Counted from the first letter of the stretch, positions 26,952 through 36,148 are shown. The stretch is 61,034 nt of DNA from Paraburkholderia ultramafica (GCF_902859915.1 NZ_CADIKK010000040.1:1-61034); one strand, 5' to 3'. Made by a program: numbers and translations. The notes: generated by a model not told the origin, from the letters alone.

Positions 26952-27185
26952 GAGCGGTGGTCTGGTTGGCGCACAAAGCGCACATCATAAACTTTGGCGG
27001 GCGTTAAGGCGTGGCTGCGCAAGGGCAAACTGAAGGCGCCGTCGGACGCATCATGCAGCGCCGGGCGTCGGGCGTCGGGCGTCGCGCAAGCTGCAACGTG
27101 AGCGGCAACGCAAGCCTCGGCGCAACCCTTCGCGAGCCTTCGCGAGCCACCAGGCGGCGGTGAAACGCTGCGCGATGCCACAGCG

Positions 27186-27229
27186 GCAAAAAACGCGAAG
27201 GGCGGCATCGTCGACGATGCCGCCCTTCG
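27186..27229 (-). terminator. Terminator after the cystine-type binding protein gene
   Basis: 27196-27229 is a 34-bp perfect palindrome (17 + 17), followed on the minus strand by CG and TTTTTT. It sits 17 bp after the binding-protein stop and should reduce read-through into the permease gene. Further left, 27060-27150 has short tandem repeats (gggcgtc x3; cttcgcgagc x2). Confidence 0.85.
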
Positions 27230-27245
27230 TTTCATCCCGCGTGTG

Positions 27246-28040
27246 TTACTTGATCGGCTTGCTGACGTCGATGCCGAACCACTTGTCCGAGATCTTCGAG
27301 AACGTGCCGTCCGCTTCGAGCTGGGTCATCGCGTCGTCGATCGCCTTGGCGAACTTCGGATTGCCCTTCCGGAACGGAATGCCCGACGGGTTGCCCGCGC
27401 CGACATTTGCACCGGTGCGCAGCGGCAACTGCGAGTTCTTCATCAGGTACGCGAGCATCAGACGGTCGTTGAGCGCCGCGTCCAGACGGCCGGCGGCCAG
27501 GTCGCGCAGGTATTCAGGCGCGCCCGGATACGTCTTCACGTCGATGCCCGGCACGGCCTTCGCCATGTCCATGTAGTTCGTGCCCAGACCGACGCCGAGC
27601 TTCTTGCCCTTCAGGTCTTCGAGCGACTTGAACTCGCGCGTGTCGTCCTTACGCTGGATCAGCTGCGCGGCCGAGTACGTGTAAGCCGGCGAGAAGTCGA
27701 GCGCCTGCTTGCGCGCGTCGGTGATGCCGACCTGGTTGACGATCACGTCGAACTTGGCCGCCTGCAGGCCGGCGATGATGCCGCTCCATTCGGTCGTGAC
27801 GAATTCCGGCTTCACGCCGAGTTTGGCCGCGACGGCCTTGGCGATGTCGACGTCATAGCCGACCAGTTCGCCCGACGGCGCTTTCGAATTGAACGGCGGG
27901 AAGGTGCCTTCCAGACCGATGCGCAGCGTGCCGCGCTGCTTGACCTGGTCGAGCAGGTCTTCCGCGTGCGCGGCGACGGCGGTGAACGACGCGCCGATCA
28001 GACCGGCGACCAGAAGCTTTTTCAGCAGGCCAAATTTCAT
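27246..28040 (-). CDS. Amino-acid (cystine-type) ABC substrate-binding protein
   Basis: Periplasmic binding protein of SBP_bac_3, closest in pattern to FliY/TcyJ cystine receptors. 264 residues. Signal peptide MKFGLLKKLLVAGLIGASFT cut near AHAED. Then GTLRIGLEGTFPPFNS, YDVDIAKAVAAKLGVKPEFV, EWSGIIAGLQAAKFDVIVNQ and DLKGKKLGVGLGTNY. The ATG 28040 follows an AAGGAACCC site. With the permease to the left it forms two thirds of an uptake system. Confidence 0.92.
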   Translation of the reverse strand: MKFGLLKKLLVAGLIGASFTAVAAHAEDLLDQVKQRGTLRIGLEGTFPPFNSKAPSGELVGYDVDIAKAVAAKLGVKPEFVTTEWSGIIAGLQAAKFDVIVNQVGITDARKQALDFSPAYTYSAAQLIQRKDDTREFKSLEDLKGKKLGVGLGTNYMDMAKAVPGIDVKTYPGAPEYLRDLAAGRLDAALNDRLMLAYLMKNSQLPLRTGANVGAGNPSGIPFRKGNPKFAKAIDDAMTQLEADGTFSKISDKWFGIDVSKPIK

Positions 28041-28211
28041 CGGGTTCCTTTTTGTTCGTCTGGCGTTTTAACGGTCGAGAGCTTAGCAAAGCAGGCTATC
28101 GAAACCAAAATATCGTTTGTTTATGTCTATATTACCGAGGTGGACCGGCGTTGCCGGCCGCCCCAGCCGCCATAGGTTGAGGCCGCCGCAAAACCGCCGC
28201 GAATCAGCAGC

Positions 28212-29234
28212 TTAACGCAGCGCCTGCGCGCATTCTGCCACCAGCGCCGGTCCACGATAGATAAAACCAGTATAGAGCTGCACCAGCGACGCGCCGGCCG
28301 CCAGCTTCGCGCGCGCGTCCTCGCCCGAGAAAATCCCGCCGACGCCGATGATCGGCACCGTCTCGCCGACTTCGGCGCGCAGCTTGCGGATCACTTCGTT
28401 CGACGCATCGAACACCGGCTTGCCGGACAGGCCGCCGGCTTCGTCGCCATACTGCATGCCGGCGACGGCGGTGCGCGACAGCGTGGTGTTGGTCGCGATC
28501 ACACCTTCGAACTGGTGGCGCAAGAGCGTATCGGCGATCGACTTGATCTGTTCGTCGTCGAGGTCCGGCGCGATTTTCAGCGCGAGCGGCACCAGCTTGC
28601 CGTGCATGTCGGCCAGACGCTGCTGCTTGTCCTTGAGCGCCGCGAGCAGCGCGTCGAGTTCGCCCGCGCCTTGCAACTGGCGCAGATTCTTCGTGTTCGG
28701 CGACGAGATGTTGACCGTCACGTAGCTCGCGAACGGGTACACGCGCTCGAGGCAGTACAGGTAATCTTCGGCGGCGCGCTCGATCGGCGTGTCGGCGTTC
28801 TTGCCGATGTTCAGTCCGAGAATGCCGCGATAGCGCGCGGCCTGCACGTTCTTCACGAACTGGTCGACGCCCGCGTTGTTGAAGCCCATCCGGTTGATGA
28901 CCGCGTTCGCCTGCGGCAGACGGAACATGCGCGGGCGCGGGTTGCCCGGCTGCGCGCGCGGCGTCACGGTGCCCACTTCGATGAAGCCGAAGCCGAGCGC
29001 AGCCAGCCCGTCGATGCACGCACCGTCCTTGTCGAGGCCCGCGGCGAGCCCGACCGGATTGCGGAACGTCAGCCCCATCACGGTGCGCGGCGCGTCCGGC
29101 ACGCGCGCCGCCAGTGCGCCGGCGAGGCCGGTGCGGCCGGCGGCGCCGAGCATGCGCAAGGTCAGGTGGTGAGCGTCTTCCGCGTCCATGCGAAAGAGTT
29201 GGGCGCGTACAAGCGGGTAGAGGGAACTGAACAC
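28212..29234 (-). CDS. pyrD: Dihydroorotate dehydrogenase (quinone), class 2
   Basis: Membrane-associated flavoprotein that oxidises dihydroorotate to orotate in pyrimidine synthesis, with electrons going to quinone. The class 2 N-terminal helix is present (SSLYPLVRAQLFRMDAEDAH). Core motifs: NPVGLAAGLDKDG, NRMGFNN, SYVTVNISSPNTKNLR with catalytic Ser, and IGVGGIFSGEDARAKLAAGA. GTG 29234 gives the usual FSSLYPL start, about 340 residues; an ATG at 29273 would add 13 atypical residues. Confidence 0.97.
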   Translation of the reverse strand: MFSSLYPLVRAQLFRMDAEDAHHLTLRMLGAAGRTGLAGALAARVPDAPRTVMGLTFRNPVGLAAGLDKDGACIDGLAALGFGFIEVGTVTPRAQPGNPRPRMFRLPQANAVINRMGFNNAGVDQFVKNVQAARYRGILGLNIGKNADTPIERAAEDYLYCLERVYPFASYVTVNISSPNTKNLRQLQGAGELDALLAALKDKQQRLADMHGKLVPLALKIAPDLDDEQIKSIADTLLRHQFEGVIATNTTLSRTAVAGMQYGDEAGGLSGKPVFDASNEVIRKLRAEVGETVPIIGVGGIFSGEDARAKLAAGASLVQLYTGFIYRGPALVAECAQALR

Positions 29235-29353
29235 GGGACGAAGCCGGGCGGCCGAAAAATGGGAACCCGCCATTTTACCGGTTTTGCGCTTTGACGAGAC
29301 CGACTGGCGGTGGGGCGGGCGGACCGGGTGCGTAGCACGTGCCCGCCGTGTGG

Positions 29354-30175
29354 CTATGGCCTGAGCGGCCCGCGCTTACTGTGAATCGCCAGATCGAGCG
29401 GCGGCAGATCGGCGCTCGCGGGATCGAGCACGCTCCACGTGCCGTCGATCAAACCTTCGAGCGGGCGGAAATTCGCCTTGTACGCCATCTTCGGGCTCTC
29501 GCGAATCCAGTAGCCGAGATACACGTACGGCAACTTCAGGCTGCGCGCCTGTTCGATCTGCCAGTAGATGTTGTAGGTGCCGAAACTGGTGTGCGGCAGC
29601 CCCGGCTCGAAGAACGTGTACACGGACGAGAGCCCGTCGCCGAGGATGTCGATCATGCTGATCATGCGCAGGATGCCAGGCGCATCCGGCCGATCCGGCA
29701 ACGGCTCGCGGAATTCGACCAGCCGTGAATTGATCCGGCTCTGCAGCAGGAACTGCTCGTACTGGTCGCGGCTGTCGCGGTCCATGCCGCCGCCCGCATG
29801 CCGCGCCGACTGATAGCGCATGTAGAGCGCGTAGTGCTCTTCGTCGTAGTGGAGTGGCGCGACGGTGGCGATCATCTCGCCATGTTTCTTCCAGACGCGC
29901 CGCTGCGTGCGGTTCGGCACGAACTGCTCGACCGGCACGCGCACCGGCACGCAGGCGCGGCAGCCGTCGCAATACGGGCGGTAGGTGAATACGCCCGAGC
30001 GCCGGAAGCCCGCCTTGACGAGGTCGGTGTAGACGTCGGAGTTGATCAGGTGACTGGGCGTGGCAACTTGCGAGCGCGCGATGCGGCCATCCAGGTAACT
30101 GCAGGGATAGGGCGCCGTTGCATAAAATTGCAGCGCTGAAAGCGGAGAAAGAGGCAGCTCGTTGGGATGAGTCAC
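29354..30175 (-). CDS. bpt: Aspartate/glutamate leucyltransferase (N-end rule)
   Basis: ATE1-like transferase that adds Leu from Leu-tRNA to N-terminal Asp or Glu, making bacterial N-degrons for ClpS/ClpAP. 273 residues. Conserved N-terminus YATAPYPCSYLDG, Cys cluster RPYCDGCRACVPVRVPV, and C-terminal region LPYVYLGYWIRESPKMAYKA, then FRPLEG. It is downstream of aat on the same strand; the pair belongs to one pathway. Confidence 0.95.
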   Translation of the reverse strand: MTHPNELPLSPLSALQFYATAPYPCSYLDGRIARSQVATPSHLINSDVYTDLVKAGFRRSGVFTYRPYCDGCRACVPVRVPVEQFVPNRTQRRVWKKHGEMIATVAPLHYDEEHYALYMRYQSARHAGGGMDRDSRDQYEQFLLQSRINSRLVEFREPLPDRPDAPGILRMISMIDILGDGLSSVYTFFEPGLPHTSFGTYNIYWQIEQARSLKLPYVYLGYWIRESPKMAYKANFRPLEGLIDGTWSVLDPASADLPPLDLAIHSKRGPLRP

Positions 30176-30279
30176 GTTGGCAGCTCTCGAAGCATCTCTG
30201 GTAATGCAAACCCGGCGCCGCGTTGCGGCTCGTCACCCGCGGCCCGGTGGGCGGGGATCCGGATTCGGCCTGATTCTTC

Positions 30280-31017
30280 CTACGCCGCCCGCGTGACGAC
30301 CTCGAGCAACGCGGTCTTGTCGAAGCGCCATGAAATGGGCGGTGCGTCGACAGACGCGCGAACATGCGCGACGAACGCCTTGCGCGCTATCTCGCGACCG
30401 CCCAGCGACGCCAGATGCGACGTGTTCTGCTGGCAGTCTATCATTTCTATTTCGTGGCGGCGCAAGTGCCCGACGAGCGCAGCCAGCGCCATTTTCGACG
30501 CATCGGTGACCTCCGCGAACATCGATTCGCCGAAGAACATCTTGCCAAACGACACCCCATACAAACCGCCTACACGCTGGCCCTCGAACCAGGTTTCGAT
30601 GCTGTGCGCATCGCCCACCCGATGCAGCGACGAATACGCTTCGACGACGTCCGCGGTGATCCACGTGCCGCGCTGTCCGCGTCGCGGCGCTTGTGCACAG
30701 GCGCGCATCACGGCGGCGAAATCATGGTCGACGCGGATTTCCCACGCGTCGTCGCGCAGCACGCGCTTGAGCGTCTTGCGCAGCGATGGCGACAGCTTGA
30801 ATTCGGCGGGGCGCAGGATCATGCGCGGGTCGGGGCTCCACCACAACACCGGCTGGCCGTCCGAATACCACGGAAAGATGCCGCGCCGATAGGCGTCGAT
30901 CAACCGTGACGGCAGCAGGTCGCCGCTGGCCGCGAGCAGGCCGGGCGCGCCGCTGGCCGCGCCGAGCGCGCGCTCGACGGGCGGGAACGGATCATCAGCT
31001 CCGAGCCAGGGCACCAT
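30280..31017 (-). CDS. aat: Leucyl/phenylalanyl-tRNA--protein transferase
   Basis: Adds Leu or Phe from tRNA to proteins with N-terminal Lys or Arg, marking them for ClpS/ClpAP. 245 residues. Family motifs GLLAASGDLLPSRLIDAYRR, GIFPWYSDGQPVLWWSPDPR, VEAYSSLHRVGDAHSIE and FGESMFAEVTDASKMALAAL. The Nudix gene ends 10 bp upstream, so nudix-aat-bpt are probably one transcript. Confidence 0.96.
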   Translation of the reverse strand: MVPWLGADDPFPPVERALGAASGAPGLLAASGDLLPSRLIDAYRRGIFPWYSDGQPVLWWSPDPRMILRPAEFKLSPSLRKTLKRVLRDDAWEIRVDHDFAAVMRACAQAPRRGQRGTWITADVVEAYSSLHRVGDAHSIETWFEGQRVGGLYGVSFGKMFFGESMFAEVTDASKMALAALVGHLRRHEIEMIDCQQNTSHLASLGGREIARKAFVAHVRASVDAPPISWRFDKTALLEVVTRAA

Positions 31018-31026
31018 GCGCGCCGC

Positions 31027-31572
31027 TCAACCTTCGCGCAGCGAGCGGAAGATATCGCCCGTGTGCAGGCCGAAACTGCCGGCGGAGCGGTCGGCGAAAA
31101 AGAAGCGCAGCGTCTGGCCGACCGTGGGGAAGGCGATCTCGTCCCACGGAATCTCGTGTTCCTCGAAGAGCTTCACTTCGAGACTTTCCTCGCCGGCGGC
31201 GATGTCGAGATCGAGCAGGCGCGCCATGTAGAACAGATGCACCTGATGCACGTGCGGCACGTTCAGCAGCGAGAACAGGCTTTGCACCTCGACGCGCGCG
31301 CCGGCTTCTTCCAGCGTTTCGCGCGATGCGGCCTCGGCGGTCGTCTCACCCATCTCCATGAAGCCTGCGGGCAGCGTCCAGTAGCCGTAGCGCGGTTCGA
31401 TCGCGCGACGGCACAGCAGCACCTTGTCGTCCCAGACCGGGACGGTGCCGACCACGTTGCGCGGATTCTGGTAGTGCACCGTGCCGCAACTGCCGCATAC
31501 GAAGCGCTCGCGGTTGTCGCCCGGCGGAATGCTCAGACTGACGCCGTGGCCGCAGACAGAACAGAATTTCAT
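31027..31572 (-). CDS. Nudix hydrolase with N-terminal zinc ribbon
   Basis: Nudix-fold pyrophosphohydrolase, 181 residues. An N-terminal zinc ribbon with two CxxC knuckles (CSVCG and CGSCG) is followed by the Nudix box GFMEMGETTAEAASRETLEE with AGA after it. Related to the NudC/ADP-ribose group, but lacking the N-terminal half of NudC. The nucleotide substrate is not known. First gene of a probable nudix-aat-bpt unit. Confidence 0.9.
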   Translation of the reverse strand: MKFCSVCGHGVSLSIPPGDNRERFVCGSCGTVHYQNPRNVVGTVPVWDDKVLLCRRAIEPRYGYWTLPAGFMEMGETTAEAASRETLEEAGARVEVQSLFSLLNVPHVHQVHLFYMARLLDLDIAAGEESLEVKLFEEHEIPWDEIAFPTVGQTLRFFFADRSAGSFGLHTGDIFRSLREG

Positions 31573-32148
31573 AGGAAGGGGACGAGAAGGGGTGATGGGA
31601 GTTTATCACTGGGGAAGCCGGACAGACCTCCGGTGTGCTCAGCCGGAACGAGCCCTGAATAGGCGCTGGCGTCCCGCGTTCGTCAAGGTGCTGCAGAGCT
31701 GCGCAAGAGCTCTGCGTCTCTACGTTGATTCACATTGATGGCGGCTCGAACACAGTAAGCGGCTGGGGTATTCCTGGCGTACTGGTATTGCGCTGTTGTC
31801 CAATATCAAGTCTGAATGATTCAGGAAATTATTTATGCGCTGCGAATGGTTCCGGGATTTTTTATTGAGTTACGCACGCCTAATATCAATCTCTAGCCTT
31901 GGTTTGTCCCTGACGTTGCCGCTTTTTACGCCCGCTTCTCGCGTGCGCTTTTTTCTTTCCCGTAACGCCTCCATTTTCTACTGAGCCGCTACGTTCTCTG
32001 TCAGGCAGGCGGAAAAGTCCTGTATGCGAATCCGTCGTTTCAGGCTATTCCGTTACTGCAAATTACGCAAAGATGGATGATGCGCGACGTATCCAAGATG
32101 ATATGTAGGACTATCAATATAACAAAGTGGCTTGTGTTAGGCGCATAG
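31573..32148. other. AT-richer intergenic region, start of an anomalous segment
   Basis: From about 31740 the composition falls visibly below the surrounding GC level, with many stop codons in all frames. No intact gene is seen. It forms the left part of a foreign-looking segment that runs to about 34480. Confidence 0.6.
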
Positions 32149-32355
32149 ACAGGTCATTCCGAGAAAGACGTAAACAGGGGCAATCGCTTATACGTGGTAA
32201 CGGATAAAGATATGCAACGAACGAGACCCTTTGCATCGGGCAGCGGCGCCCAATGCATCATGTACGACCCCGCACCGGGCACTTATTACATTATTGTGAG
32301 CCCCAATACCAACCTTAACGATGATGTGATTTACGCTACCTATACGCTGAAATAG
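32149..32355 (+). pseudogene. C-terminal remnant resembling a secreted PPC-type domain
   Basis: An open frame without a good start ends at TAG 32353-32355. Its last part reads RPFASGSGAQCIMYDPAPGT, then YYIIVSPNTNLNDDVIYATY and TLK. The pattern C-x3-P-x-GTYYIxV and the terminal beta-strand resemble the bacterial pre-peptidase C-terminal (PPC) domain of exported proteases. An in-frame ATG exists at 32212 (47 residues). Low confidence; it may be only the tail of a lost gene. Confidence 0.4.
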
Positions 32356-32444
32356 GCTTGTGGTATGCGAAAGGCTCCTGTGTCGCCCCTTGCGGCGCGC
32401 AGGAGCATCACTTCTCGCGCAAGCGAAGCCAGCTATTTTTGAAG

Positions 32445-34298
32445 ATGCCTAACCCAGCCGCCCGAAATTCCGACGTAACAGACGCAAACTCCCTGATTGC
32501 TCGCGGCGACGCTGATTTTTCTTCGCATCGAATGAGCGATGCGGCAGACAGTTATCGCAAGGCTTTGGCTTTAAAGCCACATGATGTACACGCGCTACAC
32601 CGTATGGGGCTGGTTTGCGTACACATTAATGAAATCACAGAAGCAAGTACCTATCTGGATCTTGCTCTTCAGAGCGCTCCAGCCCGCGCCGATCTTTGGG
32701 AACACGCGGGCCTGATTATGGCTATGAAAGGCGAATATATCCGGGCGGAAGCATTCTATCGTCGCGCGCTAAGTCTCTCTGGAAGCACGGTGACACTACA
32801 TCGTAACCTCGCGGACTGTCTGCGGCTGTGTGGGCGCCTTGTCGAAAGTAAAACGCAGTACAAACAGGCCATTTCGATGGAGCCGGACTTGCATCATGCG
32901 ATTCGTGCAGTCGCGCGCATAAGTACGGAACTCGGGGAATGCGATGATGCTGTGGACTCCTGGGTGCGTGCTTGGGCGATTGATTCATCTGCCCCGCAAG
33001 ATGGGCTTGACCTCGTTGCCGCACTAGCTCAGGCAGGGCGCAATGAGTTGCTTGATGAAGCGATCAAGCAGGTTAGAACGCGGCACGCGGCCAACGTGGA
33101 GGCACTGGCAGCTTTGTGTCTCGCACTGTACAGAATTGATCGTTTCGCCGATATGCTGAGTGTTGCCCGGCAAGCACTCTGCATTGATCCGGAATGCGTC
33201 AAGCTACACCACTATGCTGCACATGCCCTGAGCGTGCGCGGCAAAGTTGAAGAAGCTATGGTTCACAGTCGAGAAGCGGTACGGCTCATGCCGGACGACC
33301 CGATCATACAAATTCAGCTTGCGTTCCTGGAACTTAGCTGCGGTGAGTTTAAAAACGGTTGGGCGCGGCGCAATATCTTTTACACAACGCCTGTAGCGCG
33401 GAGGACGCTGGTTTTCCCGAGCTTTCCGGTATGGAACGGCGAACCTGTTGACGGGTGCCGGTTCCTGCTCGTTGGCGAGCAGGGGCGAGGCGACGAGATT
33501 CAGTTAATGCGATTCGCTGGGTGGCTGCATCAGCAAGGTGCAATTGTTGACGTGATGGTCAGCCAACCTGTTGCTGGAGTCGCGGCCAGCATGACGAGTG
33601 TGCGTTCAGTCTTTACCAGTGTGCCATCCGGATCTTATGAATACTGGAGCCATATGCTACGGATGCCGGAACACATGAAACTTGAACCGACGATGTTACC
33701 CATCGTCATGCCGTACATCGCGGCATCGCCGGACAAAATTGACCACTGGCGGGTCCAGATGGACGCCGTGTTACCGTTAGATGCACAAGAAAGTAATCGG
33801 AGAATCGGTGTCGTGTGGGCTGGCGGTCCCTACAGTGCTCTAGACCGGTTCAGGTCGATTAGTATCGAAGCGCTTAAGCCTCTGTTCTCGCATCCAGGTA
33901 CGACATGGTTTTCGGTACAAAAAGGCGAGCGGGAGCGCGAAAGCGAAGCTCTGTCAGACGAATTCGATTTGCACACGCTTGGACCGGTGATCGAAGACTT
34001 CACGGATACGCTCGCCATACTTGAGACGCTCGATCTGTTAATCACCGTTGATACATCGGTCGCGCATCTTGCTGGTGCGGCGAACCTTCCGGTCTGGGTG
34101 CTTGTGCCTGCGTATTCAGAGTGGAGATGGATGACCGAGAGAACGGACAGCCCCTGGTATCCGTCGATGCGACTGTTCCGCCAGCGCGAGTTAGGCGAAT
34201 GGGGGCCAGTCATCGAAGAAATGTGGGACGCATTGCAGGAATGGTGCCACGCACAGGCTATGCAAGGAGCAAACCCCATTCGAAAAATATTCGGTTAA
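32445..34298 (+). CDS. TPR protein with GT-B glycosyltransferase-like C-terminus
   Basis: About 617 residues from ATG 32445. The N-terminal half (about 10-300) is a run of tetratricopeptide repeats (ADSYRKALALKPHDVHALHR, AEAFYRRALSLSGSTVTLHR, SKTQYKQAISMEPDL). The C-terminal part resembles GT9/GT41-like folds: FLLVGEQGRGDEIQLMRFAG, RRIGVVWAGGP, TWFSVQKGERE and LITVDTSVAHLAGAANLPVW. Such TPR-glycosyltransferases modify proteins such as flagellin or surface glycans. The GC content is plainly lower than that of its neighbours and codon use is mixed, so horizontal transfer is likely. It has no operon partner. Confidence 0.85.
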   Translation: MPNPAARNSDVTDANSLIARGDADFSSHRMSDAADSYRKALALKPHDVHALHRMGLVCVHINEITEASTYLDLALQSAPARADLWEHAGLIMAMKGEYIRAEAFYRRALSLSGSTVTLHRNLADCLRLCGRLVESKTQYKQAISMEPDLHHAIRAVARISTELGECDDAVDSWVRAWAIDSSAPQDGLDLVAALAQAGRNELLDEAIKQVRTRHAANVEALAALCLALYRIDRFADMLSVARQALCIDPECVKLHHYAAHALSVRGKVEEAMVHSREAVRLMPDDPIIQIQLAFLELSCGEFKNGWARRNIFYTTPVARRTLVFPSFPVWNGEPVDGCRFLLVGEQGRGDEIQLMRFAGWLHQQGAIVDVMVSQPVAGVAASMTSVRSVFTSVPSGSYEYWSHMLRMPEHMKLEPTMLPIVMPYIAASPDKIDHWRVQMDAVLPLDAQESNRRIGVVWAGGPYSALDRFRSISIEALKPLFSHPGTTWFSVQKGERERESEALSDEFDLHTLGPVIEDFTDTLAILETLDLLITVDTSVAHLAGAANLPVWVLVPAYSEWRWMTERTDSPWYPSMRLFRQRELGEWGPVIEEMWDALQEWCHAQAMQGANPIRKIFG

Positions 34299-34493
34299 AC
34301 AGCAGTAGTACCTCAGAATGGCAGCGCTCTTCAAAGCCCGTCGCATTCGTTTATCCGCGTTCCATTCAGGCGCTCTCTCTTCCATGTCGCTTCGCGGGGT
34401 CTCATTAAGAAGGAAGATAGCGCGGAAGTCTGCCGCTGAGACGTTCCTGTGCGTTGCCTGCTGGCGGTTACTCATGGGTTACACACACGCAAG

Positions 34494-34532
34494 AAAACAA
34501 AAAAGGCTTACACGCCAATGCGTTGTAAGCCC
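34494..34532 (-). terminator. Terminator of initiator tRNA
   Basis: Stem ggcttaca / tgtaagcc (34505-34531). On the minus strand TTTTTTGTTTTC follows. It lies 11 bp beyond the tRNA. Confidence 0.88.
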
Positions 34533-34542
34533 TTGATGTACT

Positions 34543-34619
<77 letters not shown>

Positions 34620-34634
34620 TCCGTCGAAGAAAAA

Positions 34635-34663
34635 ATTATAGAGCAAAGCTTACGCCGATGCAA
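34635..34663 (-). promoter_or_regulatory. Promoter of initiator tRNA
   Basis: On the minus strand TTGCAT (34658-34663), 17 bp, TATAAT (34635-34640), about 16 bp before the tRNA. Confidence 0.8.
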
Positions 34664-34880
34664 CGACTATTTAAGAATCGACTTCACACCACCCGCAGCA
34701 TGCTGCTAGCGGCGATCCGAAGTCGCGGCACGCATCGACCACGTCGCATGCCGGAAGGCCGTCGTCAGACGCTGCGCTAGAATTCAGATTCCCTTCGCAG
34801 CTCGCCAGGCATTCACAACCGATTCACAACGAACCACGGCGAGCGCTTCAACTCTTTACCTTGCTCTGAACTGAACCCCC

Positions 34881-35378
34881 ATGGATATCGCTCACGATCT
34901 GCAGGTGATTGCCGCTCAGGAACAAGCACTCGTGTTCCCTCAATTCGATGCCGACCGCGCATGGCAAATCGGCGCCTATCTGCACGAGGTCGCGAAGGCG
35001 CGCGGTATCGCGGCCGCCATCGACGTGCGCACCTTCGGTCAGCCGCTGTTCTTCAGTCTGCTCGCCGGCGCGACGCCGGACAACGTGGATTGGGCGCGCC
35101 GCAAGGGCAACACGGTCGCGCATTTTCGCCGCAGTTCGTACGCGATCGGCCTGAAGATGCAGCTGGCGGGCAGCACGCTCGCCGACAAGCACGGCTTGCC
35201 GGCCACCGAATACGCATCGCACGGCGGCGCATTTCCGTTGACGGTGGCGGGCGCCGGCGTGATCGGTTCGATCACGGTATCCGGCCTGCCGCAACGCGCT
35301 GATCATGAGCTGGTGGTGGAAGCGCTGTGCGCGCATCTCGGCCACGACTACAGCAAGCTCGCGCTTGCGAAGGTCTGA
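34881..35378 (+). CDS. UPF0303 / heme-degrading-domain (HbpS-like) protein
   Basis: 165-residue protein of the UPF0303 family, whose fold is shared with HbpS/GlcG. Motifs: GIAAAIDVRTFGQPLFFSLL, GATPDNVDWARRKGNTVAHF, STLADKHGLPATEYASHGG and FPLTVAGAGVIGSITVSGLP. No export signal. The role is unknown; heme or corrinoid binding is suggested only by the fold. It is followed 4 bp later by the SMR gene, so the two are likely co-transcribed. Confidence 0.9.
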   Translation: MDIAHDLQVIAAQEQALVFPQFDADRAWQIGAYLHEVAKARGIAAAIDVRTFGQPLFFSLLAGATPDNVDWARRKGNTVAHFRRSSYAIGLKMQLAGSTLADKHGLPATEYASHGGAFPLTVAGAGVIGSITVSGLPQRADHELVVEALCAHLGHDYSKLALAKV

Positions 35379-35382
35379 GGCG

Positions 35383-35721
35383 ATGCGGGTGCCTCCCTAT
35401 GTATTGCTTAGCATCGCCATCGTCGCCGAAGTGATTGCGACTTCGGCGATGCGGGCGTCGGAAGGCTTCTCGCGGCTGTTGCCTTCAGCGGTCGTGGTGC
35501 TCGGCTACGGCGTGGCGTTCTATTGCCTGTCGCTGACGCTCAGGAGCATTCCGGTCGGTATCGTCTACGCGGTGTGGTCCGGCGCGGGCATCGTGCTGAT
35601 CACGCTGGTCGCATTGCTGCTCTACCGCCAGGTGCCCGACGTGCCGGCGATCATCGGGCTCGGGCTGATCGTTTCGGGCGTCGCCGTGTTGAACCTCTTT
35701 TCAAAGATGCAGGCGCATTGA
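35383..35721 (+). CDS. Small multidrug resistance (EmrE-type) efflux protein
   Basis: 112-residue inner-membrane protein with four hydrophobic helices. TM1 contains IAIVAEVIATSAMRASEGFS, with the essential membrane Glu of SMR transporters. TM4 reads GLGLIVSGVAVLNLFSKM. ATG 35383 is 4 bp after the UPF0303 stop. Probably exports quaternary cations by proton exchange as a dimer. Confidence 0.94.
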   Translation: MRVPPYVLLSIAIVAEVIATSAMRASEGFSRLLPSAVVVLGYGVAFYCLSLTLRSIPVGIVYAVWSGAGIVLITLVALLLYRQVPDVPAIIGLGLIVSGVAVLNLFSKMQAH

Positions 35722-35758
35722 CCCGGCGTTCAGTTGCACCAGGCGCTATGTGTGGTGC

Positions 35759-36148
35759 TCACTTGCAGCGCACGATCATCGAACGGTTTTTCACGTTGGC
35801 CGATACGACGTTGGTGATGCTGCCACCCGCCGTGCCGCCTTCGTCGTTATCTTTCGACACGATGTCGTAGCCGGTCGCGCCGCACGCCTTGCCGGCCTGC
35901 ACATAGCAGGAGGCCCAGCTGGAAGCGGCGTCGGCGCCGCTGCAATTGACCGCGAAGCCGGTCTGGCCGTTCGGCAGATTGATCAACGAGGTCGTGTTCG
36001 ACGATGCGCAGCCGGCGAGGCCCGCGCCCAGCAGCACGGCAGCGGGCAGCGCAGCCGACAGCGCAGCCCGCCGCACCAGCGCAAGCGCGGTGTTCGGTCG
36101 GAGGCGGCGGAAGCGGCCGGCGCGGCGCGGTTGCGTCATGAAATGCAT
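35759..36148 (-). CDS. Putative lipoprotein
   Basis: 129 residues. A basic N-terminus is followed by a hydrophobic segment and lipobox LAGC (VLLGAGLAGCASSNTTSLIN), so it is probably lipid-anchored in the outer or inner membrane. The mature part has three Cys and no motif I can name (FAVNCSGADAASSWASCYVQ, AGKACGATGYDIVSKDND). Similar small Cys-containing lipoproteins of unknown role are common in Burkholderiales. Confidence 0.75.
   Translation of the reverse strand: MHFMTQPRRAGRFRRLRPNTALALVRRAALSAALPAAVLLGAGLAGCASSNTTSLINLPNGQTGFAVNCSGADAASSWASCYVQAGKACGATGYDIVSKDNDEGGTAGGSITNVVSANVKNRSMIVRCK

Noticed and set aside
27060..27150. Tandem gggcgtc and cttcgcgagc units as a CRISPR or satellite array
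   Set aside because: Only two or three short copies without spacers; ordinary slippage in GC-rich DNA.
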